Shown piece by piece: positions 10,883 through 23,834 of a DNA stretch of 64,000 bases. The notes beneath the pieces were generated by a model. It was not told the DNA's origin. It saw only the letters and a list, made by a program, of their open reading frames with translations, and searched no databases. The DNA comes from Cornus controversa. Its lineage: Eukaryota > Streptophyta > Magnoliopsida > Cornales > Cornaceae. How positions within the stretch are numbered: position 1 is the stretch's first letter; each line of letters opens with the position of its first letter. A program made the translations under genes and the position numbers. The stretch covers positions 95,296,533 to 95,360,532 of the forward strand of contig CM048845.1 in NCBI GenBank assembly GCA_026545225.1, given 5' to 3'.

Positions 10883-11421
10883 TTTTTTTTTTTTGAGTCT
10901 TATAAAGATAATTATTTTTTTGGTCCTTTTTTTTGCTTCCTATCAAAAGAGATAATTTATTCAACATGAATTACTTTTTTTGGGTCCTGTTTATAGAGAA
11001 AGAGATAACTATTTTTTGAGTCTTTTTTTTTTGGGTAATTATTATTTTGGATCTTGTCAAAAGATACTGAAAACATTAAAAATTGGAGACATGAAGGAGA
11101 TATATCAAAAATGGTAGTTGTGTAATTTGAAAAACAATAATCATTCACTTAACTTTAGAAATGTCATTTCATTTAAGATGAGAGCGTAAACGTAGAAAAT
11201 GAGAATGCTAACATCGTCCCTTAAATAAATATTTATAGATTTTAGAATTTATATTGATTTAACACACTTAGGATTAGAGTGAAAATTTATAAAAGTGAAA
11301 AATACAAATACTTTACAATTAAACAAAAATGGAGTCGGTTCACTCATTGCAGACACGGCAGAAGAACAGTCACTGCAAATGATCTAGACTCTTTACACTA
11401 TACACTCACCATTACAATTAT
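10883..11421 (+). other. Intergenic sequence, end of the tandem array
   Basis: T-rich DNA. Positions 11223-11310 are the third copy of the unit seen at 2376 and 2934. No gene is seen. Confidence 0.5.
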
Positions 11422-11684
11422 GAGTAAAATACACTGACCTCTCCTGTGATTTGCCCTAATTACACACGTGTTGTGTTTGTAAAAAATTACTCACCTCCTT
11501 TTTGTTCAAATATTGACTAAAATATCCTCCAATTCATTGAAATGATAAGGAGCAATCATTTTCAAATAATAAAGACATAATGATCATTTCAACGTATTAA
11601 ATAGAGATAAATGTAACTATTTTATAAATATAGCAGCCGTGTGTAATTAGACTAAACTTGATGAAAATATAGTCTATTTTACCC
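11422..11684. mobile_element. 263-bp MULE-type MITE
   Basis: A perfect 9-bp duplication TACAATTAT flanks it (11413-11421 and 11685-11693). The ends are GAGTAAAATACACT and, reversed, GGGTAAAATAGACT. The 9-bp duplication and the GGGTAAA-type end place it with Mutator-like elements. It has no reading frame. It lies about 340 bp upstream of the RLK-A start codon. Confidence 0.8.
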
Positions 11685-11693
11685 TACAATTAT

Positions 11694-12024
11694 CGCCATA
11701 TGCAAACACTTTTTTATTTTTCTTTAATGAACTGTCATAACATTTAATGCATACACCTTTCCGTCAGCCAAGAGAGATATGGTGGGGTCAAGCATTGTCT
11801 CTACTCTATACCAAGTTCGTTAGCAGACTCTGTACCAACGGAGAAGACTTCAAAAAGAGAGAGGAAGACTTCATAAATTAAGCGCATCTTTTCTGAATTA
11901 ATAACATTAATACAAGTTTTTCTTGATAGGTTTATACAAGTCTTTCCAAATATCGTAACCGAGGCGGTACTATACATGTCTTTCTAACCAACTAACCTCA
12001 CATTTCTGAAATCTACTTCCAAAA
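11694..12024 (+). promoter_or_regulatory. Upstream region of RLK-A
   Basis: The last 130 bp align with the region just upstream of RLK-B, sharing 'tacaagtctttc' and 'cctcacattt' before the ATG. They are probably the conserved 5' leader of this gene family. No clear TATA box could be assigned. Confidence 0.35.
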
Positions 12025-14905
12025 ATGACTCCAATTTTGCCTCTCAACTCCTTCATAATACAAACACTATCCATAGTGTTCATAACATTGCTACATATCA
12101 CCATGAGTACCCTCCCCAGTGCTGCTGCAATTGGGAAAAATGAGACAGATCATCTTGCCTTATTGGCCTTCAAGTCAAAAATTATTCATGACCCTCAAGG
12201 TGTGATGAGCTCATGGAATGAGTCCCTTCATTTCTGCAAGTGGAAAGGTGTTATATGTGGTCATCGCCATGGTAGAGTCATCAGCATTGATCTAGGGTCC
12301 AGAGGTTTAGTGGGTTCATTGTCACCTAATGTGGGAAACTTGAGCTTCATTCGGGTGTTAAAACTCTTCAACAACACCCTCCAAGGCGAAATTCCTTCTC
12401 AAGTTGGTCATTTGTTCAAGCTGCAGATATTGAACCTAAACAACAACAACTTTGAAGGGCAAATTCCAGCCAACTTATCACACTGCTCCAACCTCAGACT
12501 TCTTGCTGTAGCTTACAATAAGCTAGTTGGGAAACTTCCGGAAGAACTTGGTTCCTTGTCAAAACTCACAAATCTCAGCATTCACTGGAATGACTTAGCT
12601 GGAGGGATCCCTCAATCCATTGGAAGATTGAATTCTCTAGAATATATTTCTGCAGCTGAAAATCTTTTCACCGGCAGTCTTCCTATTGTCTTGGGTCAAT
12701 TGAAAAATCTTAAAGGACTTGGGCTTGGTGGCAATAAACTCTCGGGTACAATTCCTCCTTCCGTTTACAATCTTTCTTTTCTAACTCATTTTTCTTTGGC
12801 TAATAACCAACTTGATGGCACTCTTCCACCGCGCTTCGGTTTGATGCTCCCTAGTCTTCAACTCCTTCAATTATATGGTAACAAATTTACTGGACCCATT
12901 CCGCTCTCAATATCCAATTGTACAGCACTAGAAAGCCTTGATTTTGGAATAAATAATTTCAATGGGAAATTAGGAATTAATTTTGGAGGCCTCCAAAATC
13001 TCGGAGAAATTTTTCTAAGTGAAAATAATTTAGGAAGTGGAGAGCCAGATGAAATGAGCTTCATTGATTCTATGGCCAACTGTACCAATTTGGAGAATTT
13101 AGATCTGGCTGTTAACCAATTCAGAGGGGTCTTACCTAATTCTGTGGGTAATCTCTCAAACCAACTTTTTCAGCTATCAATTTTTGAAAATTTCATACAT
13201 GGAAAACTCCCTTCAGAAATAGGTAATCTTGTCAACTTAAATTTTTTAGATGTATATGATAATCGATTCACGGGCACAATTCCAGCAACCATAGGAAATC
13301 TTCAAAATTTACAAAGGGCATTTCTTGACAAAAATACATTCTATGGGAAAATTCCAGAATCTATAGGAAACTTGTCATTGTTGACAGAGCTTTCCTTTCG
13401 TGAGAACAGATTAGTGGGGAACATACCCTTGAGTCTTGAAAATTGCAAAAAATTGTTATTTCTTGATCTTTCCCAAAATAATCTTAGTGGCACCATACCC
13501 AAACAACTTTTGAGTATTTCCGCTCTTTCTATTTTACTAAATCTATCTCGAAACCATTTGTTTGGATCCCTTCCTTCAGAGGTTGGCATCCTCAAAAATT
13601 TGGCAGAGTTGGATATATCTGAGAATGAGTTGTCCGGTGAAATTCCTAATAGCCTTGAGAGTTGCACTAGCCTCGAAAATCTCTATATGGAGGGAAACTT
13701 TTTTAATGGATCTATTCCTCAATCATTGAGTTCCTTAAGAGGTATTCTGAACTTTGATCTTTCTAGGAACAAATTGTCTGGACAGACTCCGAGATTCTTC
13801 GAGCATTTTTCCTTAAAGAATCTTAACTTATCCTTCAATGATTTTGAGGGTGAGGTGCCCATTGAAGGAGTTTTTGCAAATGCTAGTGCAATATCAGTTG
13901 TTGGAAACAATAGGCTCTGTGGGGGCATACCCAAACTTCAATTACCAAAATGCAACATCAAAGAATCAAAGAAACAGAAAAGCTCTCTTGGGCTCATATT
14001 AGTGATCTCGATAGCGTGCACTCTTCTGGGTGTTACAATGGTGTTATCTTTCTTATTTTGTTGGGTTAAAAAGAAAAGAAATGCTCAACCTTCTGGAATA
14101 CTATTGAGGGAATCGTTCTTCAAAGTGTCTTATGAAATGCTTCTCAAAGCAACTGACGGGTTCTGGTCAGCAAATTTGATTGGTGTGGGTAGTTATGGAT
14201 CTGTCTACAAAGGAATCCTTGATCCAAATGAAGCCATTGTTGCAGTCAAAGTACTAAATCTCCAGCGTCAGGGAGCTTCCAAAAGTTTCATGGCAGAGTG
14301 TGAAGCCTTAAGAAATATCAGACATCGGAATTTGGTAAAGATCATTACTTCTTGCTCGAGCATAGATTTTCAAGGAAATGATTTTAAGGCTCTAGTCTAT
14401 GAGTTCATGCCCAATGGGAGTCTAGAGAGTTGGTTGCATCCAAGTCAAAAATCTACTAACGGAGAGAATGATCAAATGCAAAGCCTAAACCTTCTTCAAA
14501 GAATAGATGTTGCAATTGATGTGTTGTGTGCACTCGAGTATCTTCAGAATCATTGCCAAACGCCAATAATTCATTGCGATCTAAAGCCAAGCAATGTCCT
14601 ACTTGATAGTGACATGGTTGCTCATGTAGGAGATTTTGGCCTAGCAAGGTTTGTTCAACAACTCACAAATCCAAATCAAAGCAGTTCAATTGCAGTAAGG
14701 GGAACTGTTGGCTATGCAGCTCCAGGTAAACATGCACAATACATATATTATTGTTTCTTAATATTTGCATCTTCATCCCTTAGATTTAAAACTGTTTCAC
14801 TGAATACACCATAACTTGCTAGGATTTAGATTTGATACCTAATTATCTTCTTAGGATTAAAATTTGATAGCAGGTTAGTCCCTGTGGCTGTGCGCGCGTG
14901 TGCAC

Positions 14906-14959
<54 letters not shown>

Positions 14960-15624
14960 TGAAATGGAGGCATAAATGGAAAGGAATAAATATATATTTT
15001 TTTGGATTTGTTAATTGGTTCCAAATCCGTTTTCTCACACCAAGAGTTCCAAATTGAAGGTTGTTTGGGAATAGATATAACATATTTTAATTAGAATTTA
15101 AGTTGTTTTTAACCCATAAACCTAAATATTGAATAACCTATCATTTTAAAATGTGCTTCCCATCTTTGTCAAATAAAAATTTTCTTTTCTTGTCATTAAT
15201 TTTGTGCACGGCAGAGTATGGTCTGGGAAGCGAAGTGTCCATAAAAGGGGATATTTACAGTTTCGGGATTTTGGTATTGGAGATGATGACAAGAAAAAGG
15301 CCTACTGACAGCATGTTTGAGGGAGGCCTTAACCTTCATAACTTGGCTAGGATGGCTTTGCCTGACAGTGTGATGGAGATTGTAGATCCAATACTTCTGA
15401 ACATTGATGATGAAGAAGAGGTAGCAGCAGTGTAAAAAAGAAATCAGGTTCCTGAAGAATTAAAAAATGGCATCAGAATGGAGTGTTTGTTGTTAATGAT
15501 CAAAGTCGGGGTTGCATGCTCTGTGGAGTCCCCACAAGATCGGATGGACACAACTGACGTCTTTCGTGAGCTGAATTTGGTCAAGAAAAAACTTCAAGTG
15601 GCTCCAACGGGTCCTGATGCATGA
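12025..15624 (+). pseudogene. RLK-A: LRR-XII receptor kinase (EFR/Xa21/At3g47570 type) with an early stop
   Basis: Exon 1 is 12025-14725, the intron is 14726-15214 (GT-AG, phase 1), and exon 2 starts at 15215. The protein has a signal peptide (1 to about 35) and an LRRNT_2 cap (about 40-85, DHLALLAFKSKI). About twenty LRRs follow to about 630, then a transmembrane helix (about 654-677) and a Ser/Thr kinase. The kinase has GVGSYGSVYKG (about 719), VAVK (about 741), HCDLKPSN (about 850) and DFG (about 870). HCD instead of HRD marks a non-RD kinase, typical of pattern-recognition receptors. TAA at 15433-15435 replaces the TCG of RLK-B and RLK-C. The frame then stays open to the ancestral TGA at 15622-15624, so about 62 residues are lost, including the conserved Arg of kinase subdomain XI. 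It is either a recent pseudogene or a truncated receptor. Confidence 0.9.
14907..14955 (+). repeat. (GA)n microsatellite in the RLK-A intron
   Basis: Uninterrupted GA tract. RLK-B and RLK-C lack it in the homologous intron. Confidence 0.9.
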
Positions 15625-16160
15625 TGGAAGTGTTTGCTGAAATTTAAGCTTTATTCAGAGCAGCTATTGGCCGGTTGTTTTGATTTTCAATTTGAAGAGC
15701 CTCAGTCAGTAGAAAATGTCTGATCATTATTGTTGTCAAGAGTGGCCATCATCTTTCTGCAGAGTTGCTGAAGTTTCCTGTTCTCCTTTTATTTATGCTT
15801 TATGGTTTTTGAAAAGTGGTTCTTTTGTCAATTGTATTTTCTCTCAAGTGGTCAGGTGTTCAGATGACTGTATAGTTCTATGAGGGTTAATTCTCCCTCT
15901 TATATGTGCCAGAATTGTTTGTAGTCCACCAAAGATATGCTTTGACCTACATTTTTTCTTCTTTTTTCTGACAAATACTTCTACAATGCATTTGGAATAC
16001 TTCAACCCCTCAACATTTGGCTTAAGAAGCACAGGAAATTAATACCACTAATTTACTGACTTTAACAAATTTACTTTGATCGAGTAATAATACCTAATTG
16101 TACCTCTTAAATTAGAAAATGTGCGTGGTGTAGAAGCAAGTAGAGGGAATAGGCAAGAGA
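15625..16160 (+). other. RLK-A 3' flank
   Basis: Non-coding. It does not align with the 3' flanks of RLK-B and RLK-C, so the downstream part of this duplicate was replaced or lost. Nothing else is seen. Confidence 0.4.
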
Positions 16161-16167
16161 TAAATGA

Positions 16168-16235
16168 AACCATTTGTTAGGATCCCTCCCTTCGGAGGTT
16201 GGCATTCTCAAAAATTTTGCAGGTTTTCATCAAGA
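16168..16235 (+). pseudogene. Short LRR-RLK relic
   Basis: 'catttgttaggatcc' to 'aaaaattttgcagg' matches one LRR of RLK-A (LFGSLPSEVGILKN, nucleotides 13555-13605). Everything else of the gene is missing. Downstream, 16300-16365 matches the 3' flank of RLK-B (35545-35590), so this is an internally deleted receptor-kinase copy. Confidence 0.75.
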
Positions 16236-16365
16236 AAGGGGCCCTGGCTTGCTGTGTTTTTTCAATTTGGGGCTGAAAGAAATGCTAGAGTTTTTAGAAA
16301 CTCGAACTCTAGCCCTTCTACTGTTCTTAGTAATATTAAGAATAGCATCAGATTTAAGCTCATAT

Positions 16366-16986
16366 TGATAGATAAAAATTAAATGCGGAAGAAGATCGAA
16401 CATACCTCCAGCCATAGTTTTAATTTGATGATACCTTCAAAAACACGCAAATGCAAGTGAGTGGTAGTCCTTCTAGATGCTAGGATGACAGTACAGCAAT
16501 ACGGGAGTGTTTCCAAATGCAAATAGGATGACAATACGGCAGTACAGTAGTGTTACTGAAAACCTTCAACTTCAATATGCGATGTTGATGATAATATTGA
16601 ACTTCAATATCCAGACCCAGACCCTGATGATAGTGTTGAATTTCAAACAGACTATGATTATAATATTGCAATATTTCTTGAAGCCTTCTAACCTCTCCAA
16701 CCTGTATGTCTCAAAAGTGATGGAACACAGGCTCTCTGAAAACCATACGAGACTTTGATTGTTGTGAGATTAGGGACCCCAATATCTTTATTCACTGTAT
16801 ATACCTCTCCCATCAAGAGGCAGTTAACCAGAGAAAAGGGAACGGTTAATAAACCACCCATTAACACCATATAGCGTCTGTGGAGAAAGTTACGGTAACT
16901 GGATAGTTAAGAAACCACCCATAACACCATACAACGGTAACTGATGTGGCACATGGGCCACTAACAAAATAAAAAACCGTCTAACA
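16366..16986 (-). repeat. Copia 3' LTR
   Basis: 621 bp, TG...CA ends (TGTTAGACGG at the minus-strand start). Nearly identical to 22268-22888. Confidence 0.95.
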
Positions 16987-17435
16987 TTCTCCCACTTGGC
17001 ACATGGGCCACATATTTCTTGCTAGAAGACACTTTCTCCCACTTGGCCCACATCAAAATAAACTTAATGGGTGTTTAAACTTCTTATATATATGGCCATA
17101 AATAACCCTTTTATTTGGTTAACATCACTATTCTCAATTAAGAGTAGTCAACGCACGAATCATGGCGGAAAATACTTTATATACAAGTATCCCCTTCCAT
17201 GTATTACAATGTCATTTTCTATCTCTTAATGAGTGCTTTATATAGCATGTAATCCTTATGAATGAGCTACCAAATGCTCATTCGGGTCCAACATAATGTC
17301 CAAAAGGACCATCTGTCATTCTCAAACTTTATGTATACTACCAAATGAAGACAGAAAATTATAAATTAATTAAGTGCTGCAATACACAATAGTTCAAAGA
17401 TGACCAAATGCACATAACAATCAATAACACTTCAT

Positions 17436-20400
17436 CTAAAAGAGACTAGACAGTCCCATATGCATTACATGATCTTTACACAACTTAGGTGGTAATGCTT
17501 TCGTCATAGGATCTGCTATCATCATCTCAGTGTTGATGTGCTCAATTATCACCACCTTATTATGAACACATTCTCTGACAGCGAAGTACTTTATATCGAT
17601 GTGTTTACTTCGACTGCCACTTTTATTATTCTTAGAAAAGAATACTGCAGCAGAATTGTCACAGAAAATCCTCATTGGCCTAGAAATAGAGTCAATAACT
17701 CTAAGCCCTGTAATGAAATTCCGTAACCATATAACCTGTGATGTTGCCTCAAAACACGCTACAAACTCTGCCTCCATAGTTGAAGAAGCAGTTAAAGACT
17801 GCTTTGTGCTTCTCCAAGATATTGCTCCTCCCGCTAGAAGGAACACATAACCTGATGTTGACTTTCTAGAGTCAACACAACCAGCAAAGTCTGAATCTGA
17901 ATAACCAATCACCTCCAAATGATCAGATCGTCTATAGGTAAGCATGTACTCCTTAGTTCCTTGAAGATAACGTAACACTTTCTTTACAGCTCTCCAATGA
18001 TCCATGCCTGGATTACTTTGATATCTACCTAACATGCCAACTGCAAATGATATGTCCGGTCTAGTACAGACTTGGGCATATATCAAACTTCCAACTGCAG
18101 AGGCATAAGGAATATTTTTCATCTGTTCCCTTTCTAGATCATTTCTTGGACATTGATTTAGACTGAATTTGTCACATTTGACAATAGGTGCTACACCCGA
18201 TGCACAATTTTGCATTCTAAATCTCTCCAATACTTTGTTTATGTAGGCTTTCTGAGACAATCCTAATGTCCCTTGAGATCTGTCTCTATGAATCTCTATG
18301 CCAATGACATAAGAGGCTTCACCCATATCCTTCATATCAAAGTTTTGAGAGAGAAACCTTTTTGTTTCTTGTAGCAAACCTAAGTCATTACTGGAAAGTA
18401 GAATGTCATCCACATATAAGACTAAAAAAATGAATTTGCTCCCACTGATCTTGAGGTATATACAATGATCAACCGCATTCTCTTCAAATCCAAAAGAAGA
18501 TATCACATTGTGAAACTTTATATACCATTGACGGGAAGCCTGTTTTAGTCCATATATGGATTTCTTTAGTCTACAAACCAAGTGACTTTCCTTATCTAAA
18601 CCAAATCCTTCAGGTTGAGTCATGTAAACCTCTTCCTCTAAATCTCCATTGAGAAATGCCGTTTTCACATCCATTTGATGTAGCTCTAAATCATAATGAG
18701 CTACTAATGCCATGATTATTCTAAATGAGTCCTTCTTTGAAACTGGAGAGAAGGTTTCATGGTAATCTATGCCTTCCTTTTGAGTAAATCCTTTGGCTAC
18801 AAGTCTAGCTTTATATCTTTCTATATTACCATTTGAGTCCTTTTTGGTCTTATAGACCCATTTACAGCCAATGGCTTTGACTCCTTTAGGTAATTTAACA
18901 AGATCCCAAACTTCATTTCTAGCCATAGAATTCATCTCATCTTTCATAGCATCATACCAAAATGTAGATTTATCGCCACTCATGGCTTGTGAAAACGTAA
19001 TTGGATCATTCTCAATATCAATGTCATAGTCAGATTCTTGTAAGTACACCAAATAATCTCAAGAAATTGCAGTTTTTCTTTCTCTAGAGGATCTTCTTAA
19101 TGGGATATCAATAGTCTCATTTTGAGATTGTTGAATATCACCCTCTATGGCAATCAGTTCTTCATTGAGTGGCAAGGTTTGAATTGGTTGTTCTTCCTCA
19201 ATGATATTTTGTGGAACATCTTGAAAAACAACAAACTCAGATGTAATTGCAGGTGTAGGTACTGGATCCTGCATTTCCTCAAAGGTTAAACTTTGAGTTT
19301 GTGCACTCCCACTAATGTTGCCATCCTCAAGAAATTTTGCATTTCTTGCTTCAACTATTTTCATATTATGGGTAGGACAATAAAACTTATATCCCTTGGA
19401 TCGATCTGCATAGCCAATGAAAAAACCACTAACTGTTCTTGGATCCAATTTTCTCTCTTGTGGATTATACAGTCTGACCTCAACTAGACAACCCCAAATG
19501 TGTACATGCCTTAAACTTGGTTTCCAACCATTCCACAACTCAAAAGGAGTTTTAGGAACTGCTTTAGTGGGAACCCTATTTAAGATGTATACAGCAGTTT
19601 TTAAGGTTTCACTCCACAAGAATAATGGGAGATTGGAGTTGCTAAGCATACTCCTTACCATATCCATTAAAGTACGATTCCTTCTTTCAGCTACACCGTT
19701 CTGATATGGTGAGCCAGGCATCGTATACTGTGCAATAATTCCATGTTCCTCAAGGAATTTTACAAATGGACCTGGCTTTTGTCCTGTTCCCGTGTACCTG
19801 CTATAGTACTCCCCACCTCTATCTAATCTCACAATCTTAATTACTTTATCTGTTTGTTTCTCTACTTCCACCTTATAGGCCTTAAAAGCATTTAATGCTT
19901 CAGCCTTCTCAAATAGAAGATAGAGATACATATATCGTGTGTGATCATCAATAAAGGTGATGAAGTATTTCTGACCATTTAGACATGGTGTAGGAAAAGG
20001 TCCACAAATATCAGTATGTATGATTTCTAAAGTGTTAGAACTCCTCCTGGCACCCTTCTTGGTTTTGTTGGTCTGTTTGCCCTTAATACAGTCCACACAA
20101 GTACCAAAGTCAGAGAAATCAAGAGTCTGGAGGACCCCTTCATTCACTAACCTCTTAAGTCTCTCTATGGAGATATGTCCCAACCTATGCCACAACATAG
20201 AGGATGTTTCATTCATAATACTCCTCTTTATGCCAATACTTTCGGTTGTAGTAAAAAGATTAAAATCACAAACTGGATCTAGACATAGTTTATACAAACC
20301 ACCATCTAGAAGACCAGTACCAACAACAACAGAGTTTTGAAACAAGGTTACAGAACGGTCACAAAAACTGAAAGAAAAACCCAAAGGTTCAAGTCTGGAA

Positions 20401-21542
20401 ACAGAAATTAAGTTTCTAGAAAACGATGGAATATAAAAGGTCTTTTCCAAATTTAAAACAAAGCCAGTTTGTAAAACAAGTCTAAAGGTTCCAACAGCTT
20501 CCACATGTGAACGCATCTGGTTTCCTGAATAGATGCAACATTCACTTCCCATCGGATTCCTTTGGTTTAGAAAACCCTGCATAGTATTGGCAACATGGAT
20601 TGTAGAACCAGAATCAATCCACCAAGTATTATTACTAACACAAACCATATTAGATTCATAACATACTAATGAGATGAGATTACCTTTCTTTTCAAGCCAA
20701 GCTTGAAACTTCTTGCATTCTCTTTTAAAATGTCCTGTCTTTTTGCAGAAAAAGCACCTGATGGGGTCTTTATTGCCAGATTTGATAACTGACAGTTTTT
20801 TATTCTTTTCATTGTTAGAAGAACTCTCCCCTTTATGCCAATTCTTCCCTTTTCCTTTTCCATGAGAGACTAGATGGACACTTTCTAGACCCTCCTGCTT
20901 CAATCTCCCTTCCTCTTGAACACACATGATCAGTAACTCATTAATTGACCATTTATCTTTATGTGTGTTATAAGAAATCTTAAATGGTCCAAATTGATGT
21001 GGAAGAGAGTTGAGTATGAAATGGACAAGAAAGGACTCTGTAATCTCAATCTCAAGAGACTTTAGTTGTGCTGCAATGTCTCTCATTCCCATAATGTGCT
21101 CACGCACTCCTGAAGTACCATTGTATTTCATGGATGACAATTCTTTCATTAGGGTACTAGCCAGAGCCTTATCGGAACTTGCAAATTGCTCCTCAATAAA
21201 TTGAAGGTATTCCTTCACTTTAGTACTGTCTGGAATGGATCCCCGAATACTTTTTCCCATATGAGACTTAATAAGCATCAAACTCAAGCGGTTGGATCGC
21301 TCCCACCGTTCATATGATGCTTTCTCACCTGGTGTACTAGTTTCAGTGGGAATAGGAGGTTCTTCCACACGGATAGCCAAATCAAGATCCATGCACCCTA
21401 ACGTAAGGAGAATTTTCTCCTTCCAATCTTTATAATTGTCACCATTCAGAAACGGGATATGTGATGATTCCTTCGATAAATAGGTAGATGATATAGCTGC
21501 AAAAATTAATAAAGCATGCTTACTAACGTGTAATGAAAACAA
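17436..21542 (-). CDS. Copia gag-pol region
   Basis: Recognisable parts in order: gag with the knuckle [14 protein letters not shown], protease [11 protein letters not shown], and the integrase zinc-binding region LWHRLGH with its catalytic core. Reverse transcriptase with YVDDILL and RNase H near the end follow. Order and motifs are those of Ty1/copia (TNT1-94-like polyproteins). I do not assign a finer lineage. The region is nearly whole, with about one break. Confidence 0.9.
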
Positions 21543-21933
21543 TAATATTTTGGAAATTCAACCCACGTTAAATGTTCCAGAAACAAATCATTGCATCATT
21601 GTAACCATCCTGTGGGTAAAAGCTACAACATACTATTGATTTGTAAAATATCCTTTATAACAGAATTATTAAATTTAAGATATTGAAATAGAAAACTCTA
21701 TACCTGTGGGCATTTAGAATATTTCTAAAACAATATCTCTTCCATATATAATTCTATTGAAATTAACCTCATATATGTGACCTCCCTGTGGGGCCAAGTC
21801 ACTGTCCCAATGGTTAATTTTAAACTTTAATGTCATTTACATTTTTCAAGATTCACGATGCTTTGGCTACTCTAGAATCAGGCAAAATGTATTAACTTTA
21901 TAATGACAGTATTAACATGCACTAAAACATTAC

Positions 21934-21980
<47 letters not shown>

Positions 21981-22267
21981 ACATATAACATCTATGGTAT
22001 TACAGACAGTGAGCGTGTACAATTACTTTACTACAATATCATACATAGTTTAAAGAGATCATGAATATCTATTCTAGAAAATCATATTATTGTCATGTAG
22101 AATCAATAAACACATATAATATATTTTGGCATGTCAATAATATGACTTTAAATCATGTAAAGAACATCAGAAACTTCATACGCTTTTCACATTTTAGGCA
22201 TATTTATAACATCATATCAATTCAAATCAAAAACCAAACTGGAGTATTTTAAGGCTCTGATACCAAA
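21543..22267 (-). other. Copia leader between the 5' LTR and gag
   Basis: AT-rich and non-coding, with a (TA)n microsatellite at about 21940-21977. Confidence 0.6.
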
Positions 22268-22888
22268 TGATAGATAAAAATTAAATGCGGAAGAAGATCG
22301 AACATACCTCCAGCCATAGTTTTAATTTGATGATACCTTCAGAAACACGCAAATGCAAGTGAGTGGTAGTCCTTCTAGATGCTAGGATGACAGTACAGCA
22401 ATACGGGAGTGTTTCCAAATGCAAATAGGATGACAATACGGCAGTACAGTAGTGTTACTGAAAACCTTCAACTTCAATATGCGATGTTGATGATAATATT
22501 GAACTTCAATATCCAGACCCAGACCCTGATGATAGTGTTGAATTTCAAACAGACTATGATTATAATATTGCAATATTTCTTGAAGCCTTCTAACCTCTCC
22601 AACCTGTATGTCTCAAAAGTGATGGAACACAGGCTCTCTGAAAACCATACGAGACTTTGATTGTTGTGAGATTAGGGACCCCAATATCTTTATTCACTGT
22701 ATATACCTCTCCCATCAAGAGGCAGTTAACCAGAGAAAAGGGAACGGTTAATAAACCACCCATTAACACCATATAGCGTCTGTGGAGAAAGTTACGGTAA
22801 CTGGATAGTTAAGAAACCACCCATAACACCATACAACGGTAACTGATGTGGCACATGGGCCACTAACAAAATAAAAAACCGTCTAACA
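22268..22888 (-). repeat. Copia 5' LTR
   Basis: 621 bp. Followed on the minus strand by the Met-tRNA primer-binding site. Confidence 0.95.
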
Positions 22889-22893
22889 CATAT

Positions 22894-23834
22894 ATCTACA
22901 ACTCAAGGACTCTGCTTCAACTCGGAGGCTTGCATCTGAATGGAACCTTCCTGAGTTCATGCTTTCATGGGCCATTCTACCACCAACGACTAGCTAGTTC
23001 ATTCATCTTCATTTTGAACTGGTTAAGCTAGTGTTATGGTCCAGCTGCTGTTTGATTCTCAAGTTCTTGTTGCCTTTTAATTCATCTTCATTTTGTTGAT
23101 GTAGTGCTTTTGTCTACTTTTTGTTTGGTGGAGTACTTTTGTCCCCAGGGTATGCTCTGGTGCTGTGTATTCCTTCTTCTATTTTGCTCATCATGTGAAT
23201 ATTAAAATATGTATGTGTGTGTAAAGTTACTCTTGGTTTACATCACAAGGACTCGATGAGCAGCTCTTAAACAAATTCAAATGGTAGATCACAATCGCAT
23301 GGCTGGAAGAAAATTTGAAAATTAACCAAACAAGAAACATGTATCATCTGAGATCAATGGAATAGAGCTCCTAATAAAAGTTGCATCAAAGGATAATGCA
23401 TACAACAAACAACAATGGCGACCACAACCTAATTAATCCTACTTGTACAGTAATGCAGACAACTTGAGTATGTATGTATAATCCTTGGAAACAGGGCATC
23501 TATATTCTTTGTTCCTTCTTTTATTTTTTTCTTTTCTTTTTATTAATTTCTATTTTTGAGAAAAACACTAAAATTGTACATCCTGTATAAGTTAAGCCTA
23601 ATTTTTAGCTTCTTATATGCTTTATTTTGGGGATTGCATTGCCAATCACTGTGATAATCGACATTGAGCTTCAAAAAAACCTCAATTCAAAGCCTAGAAA
23701 AGATTTTGTAATAATTATGACCATTCCTTTAGTTTATTTTTGGCCTTTTTATCTTGGTAAAAAAACTCACACACTCTCTGTCTCTATGGAGACTTGAAGT
23801 GTGGATCTTCTTCTTTAGAATATGAGAAAATACC
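22894..23834 (+). other. Duplicated 3' flank of a lost receptor kinase, then plain intergenic DNA
   Basis: Starting with 'aactcaaggactctgcttca', 22900-23165 matches the 3' flanks of RLK-B (35600-35830) and RLK-C (40950-41180). It is the continuation of the flank split by the copia element. The rest shows no gene. Confidence 0.6.

Larger units (their letters stand above)
16366..22888 (-). mobile_element. Ty1/copia LTR retrotransposon, very young
   Basis: The element reads on the minus strand. It is bounded by 621-bp LTRs and a perfect 5-bp duplication CATAT (16361-16365 and 22889-22893). A primer-binding site TGGTATCAGAGCC (Met-tRNA) follows the 5' LTR, and a purine tract AAGTGGGAGAA precedes the 3' LTR. 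In 5'-3' order the parts are gag with a CCHC knuckle, aspartic protease, integrase, reverse transcriptase and RNase H, the copia order. I found one difference between the LTRs, so insertion was probably within the last one to two hundred thousand years. It looks almost whole, with about one break in the coding region. It sits in the 3' flank of an RLK relic. Confidence 0.95.

Noticed and set aside
12867-13934. Minus-strand frames across RLK-A, and the same across RLK-B (32825-34520)
   Set aside because: Antisense shadows of LRR codons, repeated at the same places in both paralogues.
16507-16870. Short frames repeated identically at 22409-22772
   Set aside because: They are inside the copia LTRs.
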